DNA of 5,569 nt, from positions 1 through 5,569 of the forward strand of contig JAJRPY010000171.1 of NCBI GenBank assembly GCA_024280535.1, in the 5' to 3' direction. Under the pieces are notes generated by a model. That model was given only the letters and a program-made list of their open reading frames with translations. It searched no databases and had not been told where the DNA came from. The stretch is from Gammaproteobacteria bacterium (GTDB taxonomy: Bacteria; Pseudomonadota; Gammaproteobacteria; PS1; Pseudothioglobaceae). The position numbers and the translations under genes are program-made. Positions 1-5,462 of this stretch are shown piece after piece (the stretch's first letter is position 1; each line of letters begins with the position of its first letter).

Positions 1-524
1 TAATTTGGATTGATTTAGAAATGACCGGTTTATTACCAGAAAAAGATGTCATTATCGAAATTGCCACCATTGTCACAGATGCCAATCTTAACATTTTGGC
101 AGAAGGCCCTGCCCTAGTTATTCACCAAAGTGGCGACATTCTGGCCGGCATGGACGAATGGAACACAGAACACCACACTAATTCTGGCTTAGTTCAACGC
201 GTTAAAGATAGCGTCATCTCCACCAAACAAGCAGAAACTGAAACCATCACATTCTTAAAAAACTGGGTCAACGAAGGCGCCTCACCCATGTGTGGCAACA
301 CCATCTGCCAAGATAGACGTTTTTTATACAACTATATGCCCGCCTTAGAAAAATTCTTCCACTATCGCCACATTGATGTCAGCACCCTAAAAGAATTAGT
401 CGTACGCTGGAAACCTGAAGCAAAAATGATAAGAGAAGGTGAATCTGCACATTTGGCACTACTTGATATTAAAGATTCTATTAACGAACTTAAGCATTAT
501 AGAAGTACGTTTATTAATGATTAG
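1..524 (+). CDS. orn: Oligoribonuclease (3'-5' exoribonuclease), 5'-truncated by window edge
   Basis: Orn degrades 2-5 nt RNA oligonucleotides, including pGpG, to mononucleotides in the cytoplasm, the last step of mRNA decay. The reading frame is open from position 3 and begins IWIDLEMTG, so it runs off the left edge. About 173 codons are present against about 181 aa in E. coli, so roughly eight N-terminal residues are missing and the ATG at 21 is internal. All DEDDh exonuclease residues are visible: Asp (12-14) and Glu (18-20) of IDLEMTG, Asp (312-314) in [11 protein letters not shown], and His (450-452) and Asp (465-467) in [12 protein letters not shown]. Other family blocks are [18 protein letters not shown] near the start and [10 protein letters not shown] before the C-terminus. 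It ends with TAG at 522-524. No convincing intrinsic terminator follows. Identity is secure from motifs; only the start is unseen. Confidence 0.97.
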   Translation, partial: IWIDLEMTGLLPEKDVIIEIATIVTDANLNILAEGPALVIHQSGDILAGMDEWNTEHHTNSGLVQRVKDSVISTKQAETETITFLKNWVNEGASPMCGNTICQDRRFLYNYMPALEKFFHYRHIDVSTLKELVVRWKPEAKMIREGESAHLALLDIKDSINELKHYRSTFIND

Positions 525-538
525 TATCAATAACAACA

Positions 539-590
539 TTTTAATTACTTAATAAGCTGTTTTAATTGCTTTCCCACATAATTAAAAAGC
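539..590. repeat. Imperfect direct repeat and inverted repeat upstream of the cassette promoter
   Basis: TTTTAATTACTT (539-550) recurs as TTTTAATTGCTT (560-571) with one mismatch, offset by 21 bp, about two helical turns. The second copy also forms an inverted repeat: TTTTAATT (560-567) pairs with AATTAAAA (580-587), and with G559 bulged the stem extends by GCT/AGC (556-558 with 588-590). The block lies just upstream of a -35-like TTGACA at 592. It could bind a regulator or be a weak transcript end for orn, but it lacks a U-tract, and A/T-rich repeats arise easily by chance at this composition. Confidence 0.35.
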
Positions 591-591
591 A

Positions 592-623
592 TTGACAGCA
601 CCTAAAAAAAATGATGGTATAAT
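592..623 (+). promoter_or_regulatory. Sigma-70 promoter with extended -10, driving the two-gene cassette
   Basis: A perfect -35 hexamer TTGACA (592-597) and a perfect -10 hexamer TATAAT (618-623) are present. The spacer is 20 bp, longer than the optimal 17, but the TG at 615-616 gives an extended -10 (TGGTATAAT), which is known to relieve dependence on -35 spacing. The predicted start is near 630, about 43 nt before the TTG start at 673. No other recognisable promoter was found between here and the terminator at 2277, so this promoter may also transcribe ispE and tRNA-Gln. Confidence 0.7.
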
Positions 624-629
624 TATACC
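616..629. promoter_or_regulatory. 14-bp perfect palindrome over the -10 box, candidate operator
   Basis: GGTATAATTATACC is a perfect palindrome. It contains the whole -10 hexamer and reaches about to the transcription start. A dimeric repressor bound here would block RNA polymerase, as in autoregulated small operons. That is inference: neither downstream small protein shows a DNA-binding domain that I recognise, and part of the symmetry follows from TATAAT being followed by TATA. Confidence 0.4.
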
Positions 630-636
630 TTTTTCC

Positions 637-656
637 AATTTATAAAAATATAAATT
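637..656 (+). other. Leader hairpin just upstream of the Shine-Dalgarno
   Basis: AATTTATA (637-644) and TATAAATT (649-656) form a perfect 8-bp all-A/U stem with an AAAA loop. An outer helix, CCTTT (628-632) with AAAGG (658-662), could enclose it and would cover part of the GGGAG ribosome-binding site at 661-665, if transcription starts at or before 628. The all-A/U stem would be weak and temperature sensitive. Function is unproven. Confidence 0.35.
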
Positions 657-672
657 TAAAGGGAGATATGCT

Positions 673-840
673 TTGAATCAAACACAAAAAACTATTAATC
701 AAACTGAAATTACAAATTCTATTAGTCCAGATGACTTGCCAAATTTGAGTTTTGACATTCCTACTCATCCAGAGGCAATATCAAACTCCAAAAATAAAAC
801 TTTTGCAAAAAGATTAAGAAACAAAGAAGACTTAAAATAA
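673..840 (+). CDS. Small hypothetical protein (55 aa, TTG start)
   Basis: I do not recognise this protein. The frame runs from TTG at 673 to TAA at 838-840. The start is chosen because a good ribosome-binding site, GGGAG (661-665), lies 7 nt upstream and no ATG or GTG occurs in frame. The nearer ATG at 668 gives only ATG CTT TGA, whose stop overlaps the TTG. The product is hydrophilic: an Asn/Gln/Thr-rich N-terminus, a middle stretch with DDLPNLSFDIP, and a basic C-terminus KTFAKRLRNKEDLK. It has no signal peptide, membrane segment or visible DNA-binding fold, and may be disordered. Its stop is one base before the ATG of the next gene, a spacing typical of translational coupling, so the pair probably works or is regulated together. 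A protein partner or antitoxin-like role is possible but unsupported. The strong SD and promoter argue that it is real. Confidence 0.6.
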   Translation: MNQTQKTINQTEITNSISPDDLPNLSFDIPTHPEAISNSKNKTFAKRLRNKEDLK

Positions 841-841
841 T

Positions 842-1366
842 ATGACCAAGTTAGATATTAGTTTCAAGCTTGATTTTCTTGAAGCACTAGATAATATAGT
901 TTGTAGATTAGGTGCTGGTACCAAAATTTGTAATGATAACACTAACGATCAAGATCGATTTATAATTGCCTGTGTTGGCTTTTTAGAAGAAGAGATTATC
1001 AATCACAAAAATGACATATTTATAACTGTTCATGGAAAAATAAATCAATATATCAACGATTTTAATATCGCTCCAAAAGATGATATTGACGAACAAAAAA
1101 CTTATTTTTTCATTTTTCATACACTGTATGAAAGACTTTCTCAAGACCCTGAAAATAAAAGAATAGTACAAATAATTCTTTACACTATGGTTTATATATT
1201 TGACGATTTGTTAGGCTTGGTTAACGCAAGAAGAGAAGCATTAAACGAAAGAGTCTGTCAAATGATAACAGATGGAACTTTATTCCAAAAAACAGGCGAT
1301 ATTGGCTTATATTTAACCTACAAGTGCCTATACAAGCACGCCGAAGAAAATCAACAAACTGCCTAA
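842..1366 (+). CDS. Hypothetical protein, 174 aa, AT-rich accessory gene
   Basis: I do not recognise this family. The ATG at 842 follows the preceding stop by one base and has only a weak purine-rich site (AGAAGA region), so translation is probably coupled to the 55-codon ORF. The product appears largely helical and soluble. It has acidic, hydrophobic N-terminal segments (KLDISFKLDFLEALDNIV), a central FFIFHTLYERL stretch, and a hydrophobic segment IVQIILYTMVYIFDDLLGLV around residues 108-127. The two Asp in that segment make it more likely a buried helix than a membrane span. Several scattered Cys do not form a clear metal motif. There is no signal peptide. Base composition (about 27% GC by hand count over 901-1200) is far below that of prs, and codons such as ATA, AGA and TTA are frequent, suggesting horizontal acquisition. 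The stop (1364-1366) overlaps the likely ispE start region. Confidence 0.75.
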   Translation: MTKLDISFKLDFLEALDNIVCRLGAGTKICNDNTNDQDRFIIACVGFLEEEIINHKNDIFITVHGKINQYINDFNIAPKDDIDEQKTYFFIFHTLYERLSQDPENKRIVQIILYTMVYIFDDLLGLVNARREALNERVCQMITDGTLFQKTGDIGLYLTYKCLYKHAEENQQTA

Positions 1367-2216
1367 AATTTGGCTATCGCCTGCAAAAATTAACCTGTTT
1401 TTGCACATCATTCACAAGCGAAAAGACGGCTATCACAATTTACAAACTATTTTTCAGCTGCTTGATTATTATGACGAGTTGAAATTTGAAATAACCGATG
1501 ATGGCACTATTAATCGAGTGTCTGGCAATGAACATATCAGCCCTGATGCTGATTTAATCATTCGTGCCGCCAAGTTATTACAGCAGGCTAGCCATTCCAC
1601 ACTGGGTGCTAATATTTCCATCATTAAACGTATTCCAGCAGGGGGTGGCTTGGGGGGTGGTTCTTCTAATGCTGCCACAACATTAGTGGCACTTAATCAA
1701 CTTTGGCATACTGGATTAGATCAGCAAGCATTAATCCATCTTGGGGTAAAACTTGGTGCCGATGTACCCATTTTTATCTATGCTAAAAGTGCCTGGGCCG
1801 AGGGGGTGGGTGAGCTATTAAGCCCAATCAACACGCCAAAACATTTTTTTTTAATCGTGTTTGTCAACCAGCATACTTCAACCCAAGAAATATTCTCGCA
1901 TAAAGCATTGACAATGAGTCCAATAATAGGGAAAATAACCGACTTCTCTGAACTGACAAATACTCGAAATGATTGTTTACAGGCAGCGTTCGCGCAAACA
2001 GAGGAAATCAAACTTGCATTAGCGCAGCTTACCCAGTGCACTAACCTTATCGGAAAAGCAAGAATGAGTGGCACAGGCAGCAGTGTGTTTGCTGAATTTT
2101 CCACAGAAAGTGATGCTATGGCAGCATTAGAAAAAATGCCAGAAAAATGGATGAGCTTTACTGCAAAAGCAATAAATCACTCTCCAATCCTTAAATGGGC
2201 TGTCGCCAAGCGGTAA
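1359..2216 (+). CDS. ispE: 4-diphosphocytidyl-2-C-methyl-D-erythritol kinase
   Basis: IspE phosphorylates CDP-methylerythritol with ATP, the fourth step of the MEP isoprenoid pathway. The GHMP-kinase signatures are all present: SPAKINLFL near the N-terminus with the catalytic Lys (1386-1388), the glycine-rich ATP loop PAGGGLGGGSSNAA (about residues 93-106), LGADVPIF with the catalytic Asp (about residue 135), and MSGTGSSVFAEF (about 236-247). A TTG at 1401 cannot be the start because it would delete the catalytic Lys. No ATG, GTG or TTG lies between the in-frame stop at 1314-1316 and that Lys. CTG at 1359 gives MPKIWLSPAK, placing Lys at residue 10 as in E. coli, and yields 285 aa against 283. 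ATT at 1368 is an alternative. The first 8 bases overlap the upstream gene. The last six codons and the TAA stop lie inside tRNA-Gln. Product is secure; the start codon is uncertain. Confidence 0.93.
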   Translation: MPKIWLSPAKINLFLHIIHKRKDGYHNLQTIFQLLDYYDELKFEITDDGTINRVSGNEHISPDADLIIRAAKLLQQASHSTLGANISIIKRIPAGGGLGGGSSNAATTLVALNQLWHTGLDQQALIHLGVKLGADVPIFIYAKSAWAEGVGELLSPINTPKHFFLIVFVNQHTSTQEIFSHKALTMSPIIGKITDFSELTNTRNDCLQAAFAQTEEIKLALAQLTQCTNLIGKARMSGTGSSVFAEFSTESDAMAALEKMPEKWMSFTAKAINHSPILKWAVAKR

Positions 2217-2270
2217 GGCAACGGGTTTTGATCCCGTCATGCGCAGGTTCAAATCCTGCCAGCCCAGCCA
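2196..2270 (+). tRNA. tRNA-Gln (anticodon TTG), overlapping the ispE 3' end
   Basis: A complete cloverleaf can be folded by eye. The acceptor stem is TGGGCTG (2196-2202) with CAGCCCA (2260-2266), then discriminator G and encoded CCA (2268-2270). The D stem is GCC/GGC (2205-2207, 2217-2219). The anticodon stem is ACGGG/CCCGT (2221-2225, 2233-2237) with loop TTTTGAT and anticodon TTG at 2228-2230, reading CAA Gln codons. The T stem is GCAGG/CCTGC (2243-2247, 2255-2259) with loop TTCAAAT. The first 21 nt are also the last codons and stop of ispE. No promoter is obvious within the ispE end, so it is probably cotranscribed and released by RNase P. A T6 run follows the CCA directly. Confidence 0.97.
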
Positions 2271-2276
2271 TTTTTT

Positions 2277-2314
2277 AAAAAACTACGTCTTATTTATTAA
2301 GCCGTAGTTTTTTT
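2277..2314 (+). terminator. Rho-independent terminator after tRNA-Gln
   Basis: AAAAAACTACG (2277-2287) pairs perfectly with CGTAGTTTTTT (2303-2313). Inside, after one T/C mismatch, CTTA (2289-2292) pairs with TAAG (2298-2301) around a 5-nt loop. A T7 run (2308-2314) ends the structure. The A-tract on the other side would let it work in both directions. It separates the ispE/tRNA-Gln unit from prs. Confidence 0.85.
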
Positions 2315-2362
2315 ATGTTTTTCAATCGCTCAGCAAATACTATTTTTGCCAGCGTAACCTAG

Positions 2363-2368
2363 TATAAT
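2363..2368 (+). promoter_or_regulatory. -10 box of the prs promoter
   Basis: A perfect TATAAT lies downstream of the terminator at 2277-2314 and 29 bases before the prs ATG, giving a 5' UTR of about 23 nt. The -35 is unclear: TTGCCA (2346-2351) matches the consensus well but is only 11 bp away, and the hexamer at normal spacing is poor. An independent prs promoter is expected because the terminator precedes it. Confidence 0.6.
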
Positions 2369-2397
2369 CTAACCAATTTCAACAATCCCTAAGCAGT

Positions 2398-3360
2398 ATG
2401 TCTCTTGACACAATCAAAATTTTTAGTGGCAATGCCAATCCATTACTCTCTGGCGAAATTATTTCCAGCTTAAGCGTCGCACAAGGAAAAGCCATTGTCG
2501 GCAGATTTAGCGATGGCGAATCACAGGTAGAAATTTTAGAAAATGTCCGTGGCTGTGATGTGTTTATCATTCAGCCAACTTGTGGCCCCTCTCCTGCTGA
2601 AACGTTGATGGAATTATTGGTTATGGCTGATGCCTTAAAACGCTCTTCTGCCGCTAGAATTACCGCAGTGGTGCCCTATTTTGGCTATTCAAGACAAGAC
2701 CGCCGTTCGCGCTTAACCCGCGTCCCAATCACTGCCAAACTCGCCGCCAAAATGGTGGAAGCCTCTGGCATTGACCGAATTTTAACAGTCGATTTGCATG
2801 CTGATCAAATTCAAGGTTTTTTTGATATTCCAATTGACAATATTTATGCCCAGCCTGTGTTGCTTGACGACATCACCCATCAAAATCATAACAATATTGT
2901 TGTTGTTTCTCCTGATGTTGGTGGCGTGGTTCGCGCTCGCGCCGCAGCCAAAAAACTAAATGATGCCGATTTAGCCATCATTGACAAACGCCGTCCCGCA
3001 CCCAATATGGTCAAAGTCATGAATGTTATTGGCGATGTGGAAAACAAAACCTGCATTCTCATTGATGATATGGTCGATACGGCAGGCACTTTATGCCAAG
3101 CGGCTAATATTTTAAAAGAAAGAGGTGCTAAAAAGGTGGTTGCTTATGCAACGCACGCCGTACTTTCTGGCTGCGCAATCAGCAATATTGAACGCTCTGA
3201 ATTAGACGAATTAGTCACCACCAACACCATTCCACTAAGTGCTGACGCAACAAAATGCAACAAAATCAGGCAGCTCTCTATCGCGCCAATCATGGCTGAG
3301 GTAATCAAACGCATTAGTGAAGAGCAGTCTATTATTAATATTTTTTCCGATTTACAATAA
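2398..3360 (+). CDS. prs: Ribose-phosphate pyrophosphokinase (PRPP synthetase)
   Basis: Prs transfers pyrophosphate from ATP to ribose 5-phosphate, giving PRPP for purine, pyrimidine, NAD, histidine and tryptophan synthesis. The 320-aa product matches the 315-aa class I bacterial enzyme from end to end. Visible features are an N-terminal [18 protein letters not shown] (34-41), [13 protein letters not shown] (49-61), the ATP-binding [10 protein letters not shown] (99-108), [15 protein letters not shown] (131-145) with the metal-binding and catalytic His at 134, [11 protein letters not shown] (171-181), the flexible loop KRRPAP (197-202), and the PRPP loop DDMVDTAGT (223-231). The ATG at 2398 fits the family N-terminus, though the Shine-Dalgarno is weak. 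It follows tRNA-Gln, an arrangement also common after ispE in other gammaproteobacteria. No intrinsic terminator is seen after it, so read-through into rpoD is possible. Nothing looks damaged. Confidence 0.98.
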   Translation: MSLDTIKIFSGNANPLLSGEIISSLSVAQGKAIVGRFSDGESQVEILENVRGCDVFIIQPTCGPSPAETLMELLVMADALKRSSAARITAVVPYFGYSRQDRRSRLTRVPITAKLAAKMVEASGIDRILTVDLHADQIQGFFDIPIDNIYAQPVLLDDITHQNHNNIVVVSPDVGGVVRARAAAKKLNDADLAIIDKRRPAPNMVKVMNVIGDVENKTCILIDDMVDTAGTLCQAANILKERGAKKVVAYATHAVLSGCAISNIERSELDELVTTNTIPLSADATKCNKIRQLSIAPIMAEVIKRISEEQSIINIFSDLQ

Positions 3361-3409
3361 CCCGTTAAAAATCTACACAAGGCTATGGCATTTAACACTC
3401 AATTTTGTG

Positions 3410-3415
3410 TATAAT
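3410..3415 (+). promoter_or_regulatory. -10 box of the rpoD promoter
   Basis: A perfect TATAAT preceded by TGTG lies 29 bases before the rpoD ATG, the same distance as the prs -10 to its ATG. The -35 region is not recognisable. The implied 5' UTR is about 23 nt without a clear Shine-Dalgarno. Confidence 0.55.
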
Positions 3416-3444
3416 CCATTTGGTTTGTCAAAACGCATTACTCT

Positions 3445-5259
3445 ATGAAAACTACTACTAAATTACAAAAACAAGCATTACAAAAACTTATCATGGTTGG
3501 GAAGGAACAAGGCTATTTAACCTATTCTGAAATCAACGATATCTTGCCAGAAGACCTATTAACGCAAGATCAGATTGAACCTATTGTAACCATTTTAGAA
3601 GAATTAGACATTGCTGTTTCTGACACTGTTCCTGATACCGATACATTGGTTGTTGAATCAGGTGCCAAAGCCCAATCCACCTCTGCCGAAGCCGCTGTGG
3701 CAGCACTGGCAGCCTTAGATTCTGAATTTGGCAGAACCACCGACCCTGTTAGAATGTATATGCGTGAAATGGGCGTGGTAGATTTACTTGAGCAAAAAGA
3801 TGAAATTCGCATTGCCAAAGAAATTGAGGCTGGTGTCTTTGAAATTATGCAATCCATCACCTTATACCCATCCATTACTGACTATTTTTTCAAAGCCCAC
3901 AAGCGCCTTGAAGAAGGAAAATGTAAAATAACTGATGTTATTATCGGCTATCAAGGCGATGCAGCTGATTTTGAGGCAAAAAAAGCTGCCTTTGATGCTG
4001 GTGAATTTGATGATGATGAAGAATACGAAGACATGGAAGAAATGGAGTACACCGGCCCTGACGAAGAAAAAGTCAACACTCGATTTGATACGGTGCGAAG
4101 CCACTCCGAAAACTACCAAAAACTCAACGAAAAACACGGCTTTCGTCATAAAAAAACCGTCACAGCACGGGTCAAACTGTCCGAAAGTTTATCCGACTTA
4201 CGTCTAGCACCCAAATTAGTCTCCACTATGACGGAGGTAATTTGCGACCGTGTTGCCCAAGTCAAAGTACAAGAAAAAACCATCCAAAATGCTTGTCTCT
4301 ACGCCGGCATGGACAGATTGGCATTTTTTGATTTATACACTGGCAACGAAACCAACTATGACTGGCTAAAAAAAGCAAAACTTGACGATAAAGTATCCAA
4401 GGCACTAGCTGCCTTTAAAGATGAAATCTTCTACGCACAAAAAAATCTTTATGCCTACGAAGAAGAAATGCAACTCACCATTACTGAGCTAAAAACCCTA
4501 AACAAGCTTTATCGTAAGGGGGATCGTCGCGCCAAAAAAGCCAAATCACAAATGATTGAAGCCAACTTAAGGCTGGTTATTTCCATTGCCAAAAAATACG
4601 CCAATCGCGGACTGCAATTCTTAGATTTAATCCAAGAAGGCAACGTCGGCCTTATGAAAGCGGTCGATAAATTTGAATATCGTCGTGGTTACAAATTTTC
4701 AACTTATGCCACTTGGTGGGTTCGCCAAGCTATTACGCGCTCCATTGCCGATCAGGCGCGCACTATTCGTATTCCAGTACACATGATTGAAACAATCAAC
4801 AAACTGAATCGCGTTCGTCGTCAATTACTACAAAAATTTGGCCGCGAAGCAACGCCTGAAGAATTGGCCACTGAAATGGAATTACCCGAATACAAAATTA
4901 CCAAAATTCTAAAAATTGCCAAAGAGCCTTTATCCATGGAAACCCCAGTCGGTGATGACGAAGACTCCAGCATTGGGGATTTTATTGAAGATACCAACCT
5001 ATCTTCACCCGTAGAAATTACCACCAAAGAAAGTCTAAGAGAAACTACCAGCGAACTGCTAAACAACCTCTCCCCACGGGAAGCAAAAGTATTAAAAATG
5101 CGCTTTGGTATCGATATGAATACCGATCACACCCTAGAGGAAGTCGGCAGACAATTTGACGTCACACGTGAGCGCATTCGTCAAATTGAGGCCAAGGCAC
5201 TTAGAAAACTAAGACACCCTTCTCGCGCTCACAAATTACAAAGTTTTTTAGACACCTAA
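3445..5259 (+). CDS. rpoD: RNA polymerase primary sigma factor (sigma-70)
   Basis: RpoD directs core RNA polymerase to housekeeping promoters. The product is 604 aa, close to the 613 aa of E. coli. Region 1.1 is at about 8-60 ([21 protein letters not shown]). Region 1.2 is at 98-130 ([13 protein letters not shown]). A non-conserved region runs over about 131-365, with an acidic patch [14 protein letters not shown] at 189-202 as in proteobacterial housekeeping sigmas. Region 2 is at 371-445, including -10-recognition residues W424, W425, Q428 and T431 ([13 protein letters not shown]). Region 3 is at 446-516 ([11 protein letters not shown] and the 3.2 finger [14 protein letters not shown]). Region 4 is at 540-600, with the -35 helix [14 protein letters not shown] (R575, E576, R579). 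The first ATG fits region 1.1. There is no strong Shine-Dalgarno. Unlike the rpsU-dnaG-rpoD arrangement of enterics, prs is directly upstream. A tRNA gene follows by 13 bp. Confidence 0.99.
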   Translation: MKTTTKLQKQALQKLIMVGKEQGYLTYSEINDILPEDLLTQDQIEPIVTILEELDIAVSDTVPDTDTLVVESGAKAQSTSAEAAVAALAALDSEFGRTTDPVRMYMREMGVVDLLEQKDEIRIAKEIEAGVFEIMQSITLYPSITDYFFKAHKRLEEGKCKITDVIIGYQGDAADFEAKKAAFDAGEFDDDEEYEDMEEMEYTGPDEEKVNTRFDTVRSHSENYQKLNEKHGFRHKKTVTARVKLSESLSDLRLAPKLVSTMTEVICDRVAQVKVQEKTIQNACLYAGMDRLAFFDLYTGNETNYDWLKKAKLDDKVSKALAAFKDEIFYAQKNLYAYEEEMQLTITELKTLNKLYRKGDRRAKKAKSQMIEANLRLVISIAKKYANRGLQFLDLIQEGNVGLMKAVDKFEYRRGYKFSTYATWWVRQAITRSIADQARTIRIPVHMIETINKLNRVRRQLLQKFGREATPEELATEMELPEYKITKILKIAKEPLSMETPVGDDEDSSIGDFIEDTNLSSPVEITTKESLRETTSELLNNLSPREAKVLKMRFGIDMNTDHTLEEVGRQFDVTRERIRQIEAKALRKLRHPSRAHKLQSFLDT

Positions 5260-5272
5260 ACCCCGTTTTATC

Positions 5273-5349
5273 GGGCCTATAGCTCAGTTGGTTAGAGCAA
5301 TCGACTCATAATCGATTGGTCCTTGGTTCAAGTCCAAGTAGGCCCACCA
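5273..5349 (+). tRNA. tRNA with anticodon CAT, probably tRNA-Ile2 (lysidine-modified)
   Basis: A full cloverleaf can be folded. The acceptor is GGGCCTA (5273-5279) with TAGGCCC (5339-5345), discriminator A and encoded CCA (5347-5349). The D stem is GCTC/GAGC (5282-5285, 5295-5298). The anticodon stem is ATCGA/TCGAT with loop CTCATAA and anticodon CAT at 5307-5309. The T stem is CTTGG/CCAAG. It is not initiator tRNA, whose anticodon stem carries three G-C pairs. The CGACTCATAATCG core, TGGTC variable region and TTCAAGT loop resemble E. coli Ile2 more than elongator Met, and E. coli ileX also lies near rpoD. TilS would then convert C34 to lysidine to read AUA. It probably shares the rpoD transcript. 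Elongator Met remains possible. Confidence 0.93.
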
Positions 5350-5354
5350 TACAT

Positions 5355-5403
5355 GCACAACCCCTTAACAAGCAATATCCATAATTATTAGGGAGTTTTG
5401 TGC
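5355..5403 (+). promoter_or_regulatory. Structured leader able to sequester a ribosome-binding site
   Basis: GCACAA (5355-5360) pairs perfectly with TTGTGC (5398-5403). Inside, CCCT (5362-5365) pairs with AGGG (5390-5393) and, after a bulged T, AA (5367-5368) pairs with TT (5388-5389), leaving a loop of about 19 nt. The structure buries the GGGAG Shine-Dalgarno (5391-5395) and the GTG (5400-5402) of the small ORF that follows. There is no U-tract, so it is not a standard terminator. It matches no riboswitch class I recognise. It could act as a translational switch or be a processing remnant after the tRNA. Confidence 0.4.
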
Positions 5404-5462
5404 TATTTAAAATGCAAGTTTCAGGCACATTTCCAACCAGCAAAGGTATGATTAACCCATGA
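5400..5462 (+). CDS. Possible 20-aa leader ORF upstream of the cysQ-like gene
   Basis: GTG at 5400, 4 nt after a strong AGGGAG site (5390-5395), opens a 20-codon frame reading MLFKMQVSGTFPTSKGMINP if GTG is read as Met. Its TGA (5460-5462) overlaps the ATG of the next gene as ATGA, the classic arrangement for translational coupling. The peptide has no run of regulatory codons typical of an attenuator. An internal ATG at 5412 is an alternative start without a good site. The length is within chance expectation, so confidence rests on the SD and the overlap only. Confidence 0.3.
   Translation: MLFKMQVSGTFPTSKGMINP

Noticed and set aside
554..571. AAGC...GCTT hairpin as an orn terminator
   Set aside because: Four pairs with a 10-nt loop and no T-run; too weak to call.
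983..1171. 62-aa antisense frame opposite the 174-aa gene
   Set aside because: Low-complexity A/T shadow with no ribosome-binding site; the + strand gene has coupling and promoter support.
525..1366. Direct repeats or inverted ends marking a transposon or att-bounded insertion
   Set aside because: I compared the sequence after orn (525-545) with the ispE junction (1345-1370) and found only short A/T-rich similarity, no duplication or terminal inverted repeats, and no transposase or integrase.
1469..2104. Antisense open frames opposite ispE (1469-1678 and 1778-2104)
   Set aside because: They mirror the glycine-rich and conserved ispE codons, are Ser/Pro/Ala-rich shadows, and lack start signals.
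3862..4149. 95-aa antisense frame, Phe-rich, opposite the rpoD acidic region
   Set aside because: GAA/GAT/AAA codons read in reverse give TTC/ATC/TTT, which explains the apparent hydrophobic protein; no initiation site.
3935..4207. 90-aa + strand open frame inside rpoD
   Set aside because: It lies in another frame within the non-conserved and acidic region of rpoD, is low-complexity (Met/Lys/Thr rich), and has no promoter or ribosome-binding site of its own.
5262..5275. CCCG-TTTTAT-CGGG hairpin after rpoD as a terminator
   Set aside because: Only a 4-bp stem, no U-tract, and its right arm is the first three bases of the tRNA acceptor, so it would compete with tRNA folding rather than terminate.
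5398..5451. 17-codon TTG frame with two early Cys codons as a cysteine-sensing leader
   Set aside because: The SD is only 2 nt from the TTG, too close for good initiation, and two Cys codons are too few to infer attenuation.
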